Positions 29,670 to 38,498 of a stretch of DNA of 64,000 nt are shown one piece after another. The DNA comes from JAOUEA01 sp963790335 (lineage in GTDB: Bacteria; Actinomycetota; UBA4738; HRBIN12), in contig CAWBOB010000001.1 in assembly GCA_963790335.1 (NCBI GenBank), positions 310,001 through 374,000 of the forward strand, written 5' to 3'. Within the stretch, counting starts at the first letter, position 1. Each line of letters begins with the position of its first letter. The notes below the pieces were generated by a model. The model made no database searches and was not told where the DNA came from. It saw only the letters and a list, made by a program, of their open reading frames with translations. The translations under genes and the position numbers were made by a program.

Positions 29670-31083
29670 TCAGGGGGTTCTGAGCTCGGGGACCGGTACT
29701 CCCGCGGTGAGCCCGAAGAGCGAGAGTCCTTCATTGCCAAGCGATGTCGACGCACCGAGCGCGACGACGGGTGAGCCCTCGGCGATCACGAGGAGCGACT
29801 CGGCGCCCGACCGCGTCCATGAACTCGCGAGGCGGCACGACGACCGTTCCCGCAGGGATCGACATGCCGATCTCCGACGCCGGCTCGCCCTCGGCGGGGA
29901 TGCTGGTGACGGTCACCGTCGCCGGCGACGCCCCCGGATTCAGGAGCAGCAACCCGGCTCGGTGGGGGTCACCGGCGACGGTGGGTGTGACCACCCAGGA
30001 CCTCGCCGGCGCGACGGAACCGGCGGTCGCTCCGACGTCGCCACCGATCCCCACCGTGCGGATCGCCGCCACGACGGGCGCACCCTCGCCCACCACGAGA
30101 TCGATGCCCGACGGCCCGGCGGTCGCGATCGCATGCACGGCCGCCGATGCCGGCTCCTGCGATCGTTCGACGAGACCGCCGGCCGGCTGAGGAGCGTCCT
30201 GCGAGCGCAGGGTCGCGGAGAAGGTGGATCCGACCTGGCCGAGCTGCTGCGACGCCGCGGCGTCGGACGCAGACGGGATGGCGACTGCCAACGACGACCG
30301 GCCCGTTGCGCTGGGCGTGAGCAGCACCCGCCGCAACGTCGTGTCCGGCGAAGCGAGCACGCTGGCGACGCCACGTCCGTCGGCGACGACCATGGTCGCC
30401 GCGGCGACACGGCCGGTGGAGACCCCGACCGAGACGCCGAGCGCGTCCTCGCCCTGCGCGTACAGGTTCAGTCGGATCGCGGTGCTCTGCCGAGGTCTGA
30501 TCGTGACGTCGGTGAGGTCGGCATGCCGTACCGGCGCCCGCCCGCCCCCCGAGAACAGCGCGACGTCGAAGACGGCGTCGGTGGCGAACGGGTTCATGAC
30601 CACGAGGAACGCTTGTTCGCCCTCACCCGTCGTCGGAGCCGCCGACACCCAATGTCGCCCGGCGTCGGGAGCACACGGCTCAGCGCCGACCCCGCCACCT
30701 CCCTCTCCCCCACGGATCAGCCATCCTGCGGCCACCCAGCCTCCGAAGGACTCGACGAACGTGGACGACGATCGCTGCGTCGCCCCGATCGTCACACCGA
30801 CCTGCGAACCCGCGGGCACCTCGAGGTCGGACGACGATGATGCCTCGCCGTCGATCAGCTCGGTGACCCGGATCGCGACCGGCACGTCACCCGGGTTCGC
30901 GACGAAGACCGTTCCTTCGTACCCCTCGCCTCCCCCGTGCGGACACAGCCAGGTGCCCGACGTGACCGTGGCGGGGTGCGCGGCCGACGGCGCTCGAGGA
31001 CCGAGCGCGTCGAGGGTGAACGCGCCGGCAACCACTGCGGCCGCGACGACCAGAGCCATCGCGCTCTGTCCGCGCGACCTCAA
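29670..31083 (-). CDS. DUF5719 family secreted/membrane-anchored protein, one frame break
   Basis: About 470 residues. An N-terminal helix (MALVVAAAVVAGAFTLDALG) is followed by a wholly extracytoplasmic region of repeated beta-sandwich character (TVFVANPGDVPVAIRVTELI, AFLVVMNPFATDAVFDVALF, GLLLLNPGASPATVTVTSIP), matching actinobacterial DUF5719. Function unknown. It is encoded directly after a giant membrane glycosyltransferase and overlaps its stop: a TTG at 31083 gives TTGA coupling; the ATG at 31059 is the alternative. Near 29812 an extra G shifts the frame; the real C terminus reads AESLLVIAEGSPVVALGAST and ends at the TGA 29670-29672. Confidence 0.75.
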
Positions 31084-34000
31084 CGGGCCACCGGCTTCCT
31101 CGTGACCCACAACGCGGCCACCCAGAGCGCGGCGAGCACCACCACCTGGATCGTCGCCGGCAGCTGCGAGGCATGGCGGATCGCGACCGGAGCGGACTGC
31201 GTCTCGAACGCCGTGGCCCACCCGAAGGCCGTGAACGGATCGTCCTCGGAACCCTCCAGCTGCCAGTCACCCTGGAACTCCGTCGAGAGGTAGATCGGAC
31301 CCGTGCCCCGGCCTCCTTCCCACCCGCCCTCGATGCGACGAAGCGCGACGCCGCGACCCAGCGCCGTCGTGGCGATCGAGGCCGGTTCCGACGTTCGGAG
31401 CGCGGCCACCGTGGCGGGCTCGTCACCGAGCATCGCTGCCGGCACGAGCGCGCGGGCGTTGCGATAGACCGTGAGCCCGCTCGCGGGCTGGAGGTCGAGG
31501 TCGACCTGCGCGTCGAGCACCGAGGCGGCTTCGAGGGGCAGGTCGCCGTCGGACGCGATCACGAACCGCACACCGAACGGGGCGAGCAACGCGCCGCCGT
31601 GACGCGTCCCACCCGCGAGGATCTCGCCGAGCGCCATGGCCAGGCTGTCGGGTCCTGGACCGGTAAACGGACGGGCGATGTCGATCGCGAGCGTTCCGTC
31701 GCGTCCGGTGAGGGCGTAGCGCAGCGACGCGGGGCCGGCCGGGGCGAGCCCGGTCGGATCGCCTCCCGGCGCCGGGAAGGGGTCGCCGTTCGCGGCGCCG
31801 ACCCACAGGACGCGGAAGTCACCCTCGGTGCTGCTGCGCAGCACCGACCATGCGGCGGGAACCTGCTCGGGTCCACCGACCGCCCAGCCACCCACGAGCG
31901 CGGCCATCGACTGCAGGATCAGCCCGCCGCCGACCACGACGGCGAACACGCCCGTGAGCAGCTGCCGGATACCGAAGGCCTCGCGTTCGAGGCCCGTCGC
32001 GGCCGACGCGACCCCGAAGGCGACCATCATCACCTCGGCGACGACCGCGACCGCGAGATACGCGATGGGGTTCGACACCGGTTCCGGCAGCCACGCGGCG
32101 GCCGACAGCCACGACAACGCCAGGCCGGCGATCGCGATCAGGCCGGCGCGGATCGCCGGCCCTCGCAGCTCGGAGCCGACGAGCGCGAACGAGATGAGCG
32201 CCGCCACCGGCAGGAAGGCCGCGACCGTCCAGGTTCCCGGGCCGGGGCCGGGAGCATGCCGCGCCAGCCGGGAGAGGTCGGTGGTGCCGATGGAGGAGGC
32301 GAGAGCGGCGCCGCTTCCGGCGATCAGCGTGGGCACGAACGGGAAGAGCAGGACGGCGGCCACCACCACGGACAGACCGATCAGCGTGAGACCACGTGCG
32401 CGGTGGGATCCCGCGAGCCCCTGCACCACCACCATGAGGGCGACCGCCAGCGCCGCGCCCGGAAGGAACGCGATGAGGACGGCGAGGGTCACGCCGACCC
32501 CGGCGACGAAACGCCACCGTCCGTCCGCGGGGTGCGGTGGAGCGAACGCCGCCTCGACCCGCTCGTAGACGGCCGGCATGATCGCGAGCGCGACGAGCAG
32601 GTCGAGACGGCCCTGGGAGAACGCCCACATGGTCATCCCGCACAGCAGGTATGCGGCCGATGCGAGCACCGAAGCGCCCGGCCGACCCGTGAGACGAACG
32701 GCGGCGCGGTACGACAGCACCGCCGCGAGCAGCGGTGCGCCGGCCAGGACTACCTTCTGCGCCATCGTCGTGCTTCCGAACGTGAGCCACGACAGGGCAC
32801 CGAGAGCACCGAGGGCGGGAGAAGCCGCCAGGGAACCACCGAGCCCCGTCGTGCGGACGCTCGACGCGAGCTCGGCCCAGAAGCCCTGGGGCCGCGCAGG
32901 GAAGGCGGGCAGCACACCTCCGGCGAGCGCCTCCGAGCCCATCAGGCCGCGGATCGCCAACGCGCCGAGGACGAGGGCGACGAACGAGCCGACGATCACC
33001 GGATGTGAGCCCACGAGCGAGGCGGTCCGGTCGCGCAGCCGCCGCGACGTCGTCTCGCCCTCGTCACGCTCCTCGATGCGTCGTTGTTCCTCGAGGATGC
33101 GCTCAGCCGTCTGGAACCATCTCGGCAAGCGCACGCCGGCGGTGCCCATGAACCGCCGGATGTCCCGGTCCTTCGTGCGCCGCTCGCGCTGGATGCGCCG
33201 TCGCGACGCCAGCGTGCCCGGCAGGTGCATGATGTTCCAGCCCCAGGCTGCGAGCAGATCGAACGCTTCCTCGAACCGGCGAGCCAAGGTGAGGAAGACG
33301 AGACGGCCGAAGCCGAGCACGAGGGCGAGGGGGATCACCCAGAGCAGCGACGCGAGGCCGTAGTTCTTGAGCATGGTGGCGATCGCGCCGCGGTCTTCCT
33401 GGTACCGGCGGCTCTGCCGGCCGCGCGCGGCGTCGTCGTCGCGCGCGACGGCATCGCGATGTCGCACCCGTGCGAGCGGCATCATCACGACACGGAACCC
33501 GGCGATGCGGACGCGCCAGCAGAGATCGAGACTCTGCTGGTGCGGTCCGATCCGCTCGTCGAGCAGCCCCGCCTTCTTCCAGGCTTCGCGCGAGATGAGC
33601 ATCGCCGCCGATGACACGCTCAACACCTCGAGCACCCGGTCGAACTGTCCCTGATCGATCTCGTCGTCCTGGAGCGGTGAGTATCCGTGACCGAAGATGT
33701 CGGCCGAGCGCCCGACGTCGAGCAGCCGGCGGGGATCGTGCGCGTCGACGACCTTGCAGCCAACGACGCCGACCCGATCGATGCCCGGCAAGCCGACCGC
33801 GGCGTCGACGAGCCGCTGCAGGGCGTCGGGGTCGAGCGCCGAGTCGTCGTGCAGCAGCAGCACCAGCTCGGCCTCCGATGCGGCCGGCTGTTCCAGTGCC
33901 GCCCTGAACGCGCCGGCGAGCCCTCGGGGACGAGGCAGGGCCATGACCCGACGTTCACCGAGCGCCTGCTCGAGGATGGCGCGCGAGTCATCGGACGAAG

Positions 34001-34151
34001 CGTCGTCGACGCCCAGCACTGCGGTGCGCGGGTACGACTGAGCGGCGAGCGCCGCGACGGTCTCGCGGAGCCATGCGGCTGCGTCACGTACCACCAGGAC
34101 GACCAGCACGGTGGGCGCGCGCTCGGGTGCGGCGGGTGGCGACTGCGTCAT
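31080..34151 (-). CDS. Family 2 glycosyltransferase fused to a large polytopic membrane domain
   Basis: A 1023-residue protein. Residues about 12-250 are a GT-A glycosyltransferase: VLVVLVVRDAAAWLRETVAA, GVDDASSDDS, and the LLLHDDSALDPDALQRLVDA metal-binding region; GPHQQSLDLCWRVRIAGF follows the usual ED-containing segment. The remainder holds about twelve membrane helices in two blocks and a C-terminal extracytoplasmic domain. Comparable fused proteins occur beside DUF5719 in Actinobacteria, and are thought to transfer sugars to cell-wall polymers or lipid carriers (inference). A TAGGCT -10 and a GAGGGAG Shine-Dalgarno precede the ATG. Reading frame intact throughout. Confidence 0.85.
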   Translation of the reverse strand: MTQSPPAAPERAPTVLVVLVVRDAAAWLRETVAALAAQSYPRTAVLGVDDASSDDSRAILEQALGERRVMALPRPRGLAGAFRAALEQPAASEAELVLLLHDDSALDPDALQRLVDAAVGLPGIDRVGVVGCKVVDAHDPRRLLDVGRSADIFGHGYSPLQDDEIDQGQFDRVLEVLSVSSAAMLISREAWKKAGLLDERIGPHQQSLDLCWRVRIAGFRVVMMPLARVRHRDAVARDDDAARGRQSRRYQEDRGAIATMLKNYGLASLLWVIPLALVLGFGRLVFLTLARRFEEAFDLLAAWGWNIMHLPGTLASRRRIQRERRTKDRDIRRFMGTAGVRLPRWFQTAERILEEQRRIEERDEGETTSRRLRDRTASLVGSHPVIVGSFVALVLGALAIRGLMGSEALAGGVLPAFPARPQGFWAELASSVRTTGLGGSLAASPALGALGALSWLTFGSTTMAQKVVLAGAPLLAAVLSYRAAVRLTGRPGASVLASAAYLLCGMTMWAFSQGRLDLLVALAIMPAVYERVEAAFAPPHPADGRWRFVAGVGVTLAVLIAFLPGAALAVALMVVVQGLAGSHRARGLTLIGLSVVVAAVLLFPFVPTLIAGSGAALASSIGTTDLSRLARHAPGPGPGTWTVAAFLPVAALISFALVGSELRGPAIRAGLIAIAGLALSWLSAAAWLPEPVSNPIAYLAVAVVAEVMMVAFGVASAATGLEREAFGIRQLLTGVFAVVVGGGLILQSMAALVGGWAVGGPEQVPAAWSVLRSSTEGDFRVLWVGAANGDPFPAPGGDPTGLAPAGPASLRYALTGRDGTLAIDIARPFTGPGPDSLAMALGEILAGGTRHGGALLAPFGVRFVIASDGDLPLEAASVLDAQVDLDLQPASGLTVYRNARALVPAAMLGDEPATVAALRTSEPASIATTALGRGVALRRIEGGWEGGRGTGPIYLSTEFQGDWQLEGSEDDPFTAFGWATAFETQSAPVAIRHASQLPATIQVVVLAALWVAALWVTRKPVAR

Positions 34152-34206
34152 GCGAGGGCTCCCTCGAGCGGCGGCGAGCCTAGCACGGGGCCGTCACGGA
34201 GAAGCG

Positions 34207-34232
34207 GAAGGGGGGCAACCAAGCCCCCCTTC
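34207..34232 (-). terminator. Strong hairpin terminator after the Lys/Ala-rich gene
   Basis: A perfect 10-bp stem, GAAGGGGGGC/GCCCCCCTTC, with a 6-base loop lies 20 bases beyond the Lys/Ala-rich gene's stop and before the glycosyltransferase start. On the minus strand it is followed by a pyrimidine-rich run without a long U tract. It likely ends whiB/Lys-Ala transcripts. Confidence 0.65.
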
Positions 34233-34252
34233 GGGATCGCGAACGATCGCGA

Positions 34253-34558
34253 TCAGCGCTTGCGTGCTGCCGGCTTGCGGGTGGTCTTCCTCTTCGCCGC
34301 CGGCTTGCGCGCCGCCGTCTTCTTGCGCGTCGCGGTCTTCTTGCGCGCCGCCGTCTTCCTCTTCGCGGCGGGCTTGCGAGCGGCCGTCTTCTTCTTGGCA
34401 GCCGTCTTCTTCGCCGCGACCTTGCGCTTGGCCGCGGTCTTCTTGGCGGCGACCTTGCGCTTGGCCGCGGTCTTCTTGGCGGCGACCTTGCGCTTGGCCG
34501 TGGTCCTCTTCTTGGCGGCCGGCTTCCTGCGTGCCGCCGTCTTCTTGGCTGCTGCCAT
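34253..34558 (-). CDS. Lys/Ala/Arg-rich histone H1-like repeat protein
   Basis: A 101-residue protein made almost only of Lys, Ala, Arg, Thr and Pro, in PAAKK, TAAKRK and VAAKK-type repeats. It resembles the C-terminal tail of actinobacterial HupB and eukaryotic histone H1 but has no HU domain. Such tails bind DNA non-specifically and can be acetylated. A strong Shine-Dalgarno (GGGGAGGAGG) precedes the ATG, and a terminator follows, so the gene looks genuinely expressed. Codon-level tandem repeats of 33 bp occur inside. Alternative roles, such as RNA binding or phase-separating scaffold, cannot be excluded. Confidence 0.8.
   Translation of the reverse strand: MAAAKKTAARRKPAAKKRTTAKRKVAAKKTAAKRKVAAKKTAAKRKVAAKKTAAKKKTAARKPAAKRKTAARKKTATRKKTAARKPAAKRKTTRKPAARKR
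34416..34512 (-). repeat. Three tandem 33-bp repeats inside the Lys/Ala-rich gene
   Basis: Copies begin at 34416, 34449 and 34482 and encode the 11-residue unit VAAKKTAAKRK; the last copy diverges at its end. Near-identity suggests recent slippage expansion. Confidence 0.85.
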
Positions 34559-34618
34559 GCCTCCTCCCCTTTCCCTGCTATCTCGTCGAGCGGTTCGATC
34601 GAACCTCGGTGGCCGTTC

Positions 34619-34846
34619 TCAGGACGCCATGCGCTTCAGGCGTCGGCGTTCCCGTTCACTCATGCCACCCCAGACGCCGTAGCGCTCGTCACGTCTGAGG
34701 GCGTAGTTCAGGCACTCGATGCGGACGGGACACTCGCTGCAGATCCGCTTGGCCTCCCTCGATGAGCCTCCCTTCTCGGGGAAGAAGATCTCCGGGTCGT
34801 ACTCGCGGCACCTCGCTCGCTCCTGCCAAGGGATGTAGTGATGCAT
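34619..34846 (-). CDS. WhiB family [Fe-S] transcriptional regulator, WhiB2-like
   Basis: Seventy-five residues with the WhiB layout: four cluster-binding cysteines at C13, C36, C39 and C45 (WQERARCREYDPEIFF, RICSECPVRIECLNYAL), the GVWGG turn at 57-61, and a basic tail RERRRLKRMAS. These proteins bind a [4Fe-4S] cluster and act with the housekeeping sigma factor. By synteny with DUF3499, manB and the F420 genes it resembles WhiB2/WhmD, which is linked to cell division in mycobacteria and sporulation septation in Streptomyces; the assignment is inference. A GA-rich Shine-Dalgarno and an inverted repeat precede the ATG. Confidence 0.93.
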   Translation of the reverse strand: MHHYIPWQERARCREYDPEIFFPEKGGSSREAKRICSECPVRIECLNYALRRDERYGVWGGMSERERRRLKRMAS

Positions 34847-34865
34847 GCTCTCTCTTCCCCCTCGA

Positions 34866-34883
34866 AATCACATCGGTGTGATT
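34866..34883 (-). promoter_or_regulatory. Inverted repeat upstream of whiB (AATCACA-N4-TGTGATT)
   Basis: Seven-base arms AATCACA and TGTGATT are perfectly complementary around TCGG, 20 bases before the whiB ATG. Half of it recurs upstream of DUF3499. Orientation is opposite to a CRP site, so a different binding protein is implied. The rest of the gap 34847-35034 shows nothing recognisable. Confidence 0.4.
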
Positions 34884-35034
34884 CTGAGGGAAGAACGGCC
34901 TCGGTGACAAGCTCTGCGCCGAGGAAGTTCCCTGCCTCATCCCTCGTTCCTTCACCATCGTGGCGAACCGAGCGCCGACTCGCAACCCCGTCCGCGATCG
35001 ACATCGGCCGTCGCGCGACGCATGTCGCCGCGAT

Positions 35035-37523
35035 TCACGACGCCCGGCGCGCTCCACTCCCGGCGCGCTCGTAGGTCGTCGTGCGCACCACCGGCGTGCG
35101 ATCGATGGCGAGGATCGCGTCGTCGAACCGATCCGGCGTCATCTCGATGCCCCACTCCGCGCCGGCCATGCGGCTGATGGTCTCCTCCATCAGCGTGCCA
35201 CCGAAGTCGTTGGCTCCCGCGCGCAGGATCGACTGACACGCCTCGACGCCGAGCTTCACCCACGACACCTGGATGTTGGGGACGAGGCCGTCGAGCAGGA
35301 TGCGCGCTACCGCGTGCATGCGCAGGTTCTCCTCGAAGCTCGCGCCCGCGCGAGCCTTGCCCGCCAGGTAGATCGGCGCGTGCCGGTGCACGAAGGGCAA
35401 GGGGACGAACTCGGTGAACCCGCCGGTATCGGCCTGGATGCGCGCGATGCGGCGGATATGCGCCACCCAGTGGGGAGGCGCGTCGACGTGGCCGAACATG
35501 ATCGTGCTCGAGCTCCGGATCCCGAGACCGTGCGCGGTCCGCACGATGTGCTCCCAGGTGTCGGCGGGCAACTTGCCCTTCGTCAGCACCCAGCGCACAT
35601 CGTCGTCGAGGATCTCCGCGGCGGTGCCCGGGATCGTGCCCAGCCCGCGCGACCTGGCTTCGGCGAGGAACTCCTCGAAGGAGAGGTCGAGCTTGGTCGC
35701 GCCGTTGAGGATCTCCATCGGACTGAAGGCGTGCACGTGCATGTCAGGGGTGCGCGCCTTCACCGCGTCGACCACGTCGAAGTAGAACGTGCCCGGCAGG
35801 TCCGGATGGATGCCACCTTGCATGCAGACCTCGGTGGCGCCCTTGGCCCAGGCTTCCTCGGCTCGGTCGGCGATCTCTGAGAGCGTGAGGGTGTAGGACT
35901 CCTCGTCGACCTCTCGCTGCGCGAAGGCGCAGAACCGGCACCCCACGTAGCACACGTTCGTGAAGTTGATGTTGCGGTTGATGACGTAGGTGACGTCGTC
36001 GCCGACCGCCTCGGCCCGCAGACCGTCGGCGACCCGGCCCAGGGCGTCGAGGGCCGACACCCTCGGCACGGAAGAGCGCGAGGGCTTCGTCGTCGGAGAT
36101 GGGTCGATGCCCGGCTGCCTTGCGGAGCGCGGAACGGATCTCGGCGTCGAGCCGCTCGGGCTCGACCCGGCTGCGCGCCCACGCCCGGGTGGTCTCGGGA
36201 TGGTCGGCCTCGCCGTAGACGGTGACCGCGTCGTCGCGGAGCCCCGCGTCGGCGGCCTTCTCGAAGGCCAGTGAGATCGTGCGTGCCTTCCAGCGCACGT
36301 CGGGGTCCTGCCACGGGATCGGCTGCGCACGACGCGCCTCGTCGGTGCCCCCTTCGCCGTTCGACAGCGCACCGACGGGGGCCCGCATCTTGCCGGCGAT
36401 GAAGGCTTCCGGCTTCGACGCGAACTCGGGATAGATCGTGAGGCGCTGGCGGAGCGTCTTGCCCCGGGCGGCGGTGGTCGCACGCAGGGCCTCGATCGAC
36501 GGCCACGGCTTCTCCGGGTTCACGTGGTCGGGTGTGATGGGCGAGACGCCCCCCCAGTCGTCGATGCCCGCGTCGAGCAGGCGCAGTCGCTGCGCTGCGT
36601 CCGAGAGGTTGGGCGGTGCCTGCACGTGCATGTGGGGACCGAGCACGACGCGAGCGGTGGCGACGGCCGCCAGGAACTCCTCGTCACCGGGCTCGGCCGA
36701 CGCCTGCATGGCGGTGCCCGGCTTCGCCCGGAAGTTCTGCACGATCACCTCCTGCACGTGGCGGTACCGCCGGTGCAGGTCACGGATCGCGAACAACGCC
36801 TCGGCCCGCTCACGATCCGACTCGCCGATGCCCACGAGGATGCCGGTGGTGAACGGCACCGCGAGACGACCGGCGTCCTCGATCGTGCGCAGGCGCACGG
36901 CGGGAACCTTGTCGGGCGAGCCGAAGTGCGGGCCGCCCTTGCCGCAGAGGCGATCGCTCGCGCTCTCGAGCATGAGGCCCATCGAGGCGCTCACGTGCTT
37001 GAGCCGCGCGATCTCCTCGTAGGTCATGACGCCGGGATTCAGGTGCGGCAGCAGTCCCGTCCGCTCGATGACCCCGATCGCGACCGCGCGCACGTAGTCG
37101 AGGGTGGAGCCGTACCCCCGCTCCTCGAGCCATTCGCGGGCGACCTGGTATCGATCCTCGGGTCGGTCGCCCAAGGGTGAACAGCGCCTCCTTGCACCCC
37201 GCCTCGGCCCCGGCTCGCGCGATGGCGACGGCCTGTTCGAGCGAGAGGAAGGGCGCGTCGAGCTTCGCGGGCGGCTTCGCGAACGTGCAGTAGTGACAAT
37301 GATCGCGGCAGAGCATCGTGAGCGGAACGAAGACCTTGGGCGAGAACGTGATGGTGTCGCCGTGTCCGAGATCACGCAGCCGCGACGCGGTCGAGAGCAG
37401 GCGTTCCAGGTCGTCGCGGCGAGCTCCGAGCAGCGCCGTGGTCTCGTCGAGCGTGAGCGCGCTGCCGCGCTCAGCCCGCGCCAGCGCCCGCCCCATCTCA
37501 TGTGTCGCCGAGCGAGGGGGCAT
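35035..37523 (-). CDS. fbiC: FO synthase FbiC (CofG-CofH fusion), two frame breaks
   Basis: About 829 residues making 7,8-didemethyl-8-hydroxy-5-deazariboflavin (FO), the F420 chromophore, from tyrosine and a flavin precursor. The CofG half has the radical-SAM cysteines in CRDHCHYC (near residue 80), the CofH half in CYVGCRFC. Frame breaks near 37173 (extra base in CCTTGGGC; true continuation GDRPEDRYQVAREWLEERGY) and near 36062 (continuation RVSALDALGRVADGLRAEAV) interrupt it, with both catalytic halves intact. The C-terminal half carries a TIMFGHVDAPPHWVAHIRRI segment typical of CofH. Divergent from fbiA across 27 bases; start ATG 37523 with a leaderless TAGGCT. Confidence 0.9.
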
Positions 37524-37530
37524 GGCGGCG

Positions 37531-37536
37531 AGCCTA
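37531..37536 (-). promoter_or_regulatory. -10 element TAGGCT, leaderless, for fbiC
   Basis: On the minus strand TAGGCT ends 7 bases before the ATG at 37523, one base from the opposing -10 of fbiA. Confidence 0.5.
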
Positions 37537-37537
37537 C

Positions 37538-37543
37538 TACGCT
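37538..37543 (+). promoter_or_regulatory. -10 element TACGCT, leaderless, for fbiA
   Basis: TACGCT ends 7 bases before the GTG at 37551. It nearly abuts the fbiC -10 on the other strand. Confidence 0.5.
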
Positions 37544-37550
37544 GGTTCCC

Positions 37551-38498
37551 GTGAAGGTCGTGGCGCTCGCCGGCGGTGTCGGCGCGGGGAAGTTCCTGCG
37601 CGGCATGGCTCGGCTCGTGCCGGGCCGAGATCTCACCGTGATCATCAACGTGGCCGACGACATCGTCGTGCACGGTCTGCACGTGAGCCCGGACCCGGAC
37701 TCGGTGACCTACTGGCTCGGCGACGTCTTCGATCGGGAACGCGGATGGGGACGACGCGGCGAGACCTTCCGGGCTGCCGAGGAGCTCCGGGCGTTCGACG
37801 CCCGCGACGCGTGGTTCAACCTCGGCGACCTCGACCTCGCGACCCATCTCGTGCGCACGTCGATGCTGCGCGAAGGGGCCACCATGTCGGCGGTGATCGA
37901 GCGCGTCGCCGCACGGTTCGGCGTGCCCGCGCACCTCATGCCGGTCACCGACGATCGGGTCGAGACGCGCATCGAGGCCGTCGACGCAGCGTCGGGCGAG
38001 CGGCTCGACCTCCATTTCCAGGAGTACTGGGTGCAACGGCGGGCCGCCGACCTGGTGAAGGGTGTGCGGTTCGACGGCGTGGACCGGTCGACGCCGGCAC
38101 CGGGTGTGATCGAGGCCATCGCCGAGGCCGAAGTCGTCGTGCTGCCGCCCTCGAACCCCGTGGTCTCGCTCGGTCCGATCCTCGCGGTGCCCGGGGTGCG
38201 CTCGGCGGTCGAGTCGCGCCGCCCGGCGGTGGTGGGCATCAGCGGCATCATCGGCGGCGCCCCCCTCGCCGGCATGGCCGATGCGCTCATGCCGGCGATC
38301 GGGCTCGAGGTCAGCGCCGCGGGCGCGGCGGCCGCCTACACGGGATGTCTCGGAGCCTGGATCGTCGACGAACGGGACCGCGCGCTCGCGGATCGGATCG
38401 AGGCCTCAGGCGTGCCTGTCGTCGTGACCGACTCGGTCATGGTCGACGACGACGCGGCCGAGCGGCTCGCACGCGTCGCGCTGGACGCCGTCTCGTGA
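37551..38498 (+). CDS. fbiA: 2-phospho-L-lactate (or phosphoenolpyruvyl) transferase, F420 biosynthesis
   Basis: A 315-residue CofD/FbiA protein joining FO with a phosphoenolpyruvyl- or lactyl-diphosphoguanosine to give (dehydro-)F420-0. Motifs: VVALAGGVGAGKFLRGMARL at the N terminus, NVADDIVVHGLHVSPDPDSV with metal-binding Asp residues, LGDLDLATHLVRTSMLREG, VVLPPSNPVVSLGPILAVPG and a C-terminal GCLGAWIVDE region. The GTG at 37551 is chosen because of the leaderless -10; the frame is open far upstream inside fbiC. The stop overlaps the fbiB start (GTGA). Confidence 0.95.
   Translation: MKVVALAGGVGAGKFLRGMARLVPGRDLTVIINVADDIVVHGLHVSPDPDSVTYWLGDVFDRERGWGRRGETFRAAEELRAFDARDAWFNLGDLDLATHLVRTSMLREGATMSAVIERVAARFGVPAHLMPVTDDRVETRIEAVDAASGERLDLHFQEYWVQRRAADLVKGVRFDGVDRSTPAPGVIEAIAEAEVVVLPPSNPVVSLGPILAVPGVRSAVESRRPAVVGISGIIGGAPLAGMADALMPAIGLEVSAAGAAAAYTGCLGAWIVDERDRALADRIEASGVPVVVTDSVMVDDDAAERLARVALDAVS

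Noticed and set aside
34416..34512. CRISPR-like tandem repeats
   Set aside because: Copies are contiguous with no spacers and encode in-frame VAAKKTAAKRK units; a coding repeat.
34866..34883. CRP/cAMP receptor binding site
   Set aside because: Arms are TCACA-then-TGTGA with a 4-base gap, the reverse order and wrong spacing of the CRP consensus.
35035..37523. Separate cofG and cofH genes
   Set aside because: The pieces follow one another in a single fused order with frame breaks between them and no start codons with ribosome sites inside.
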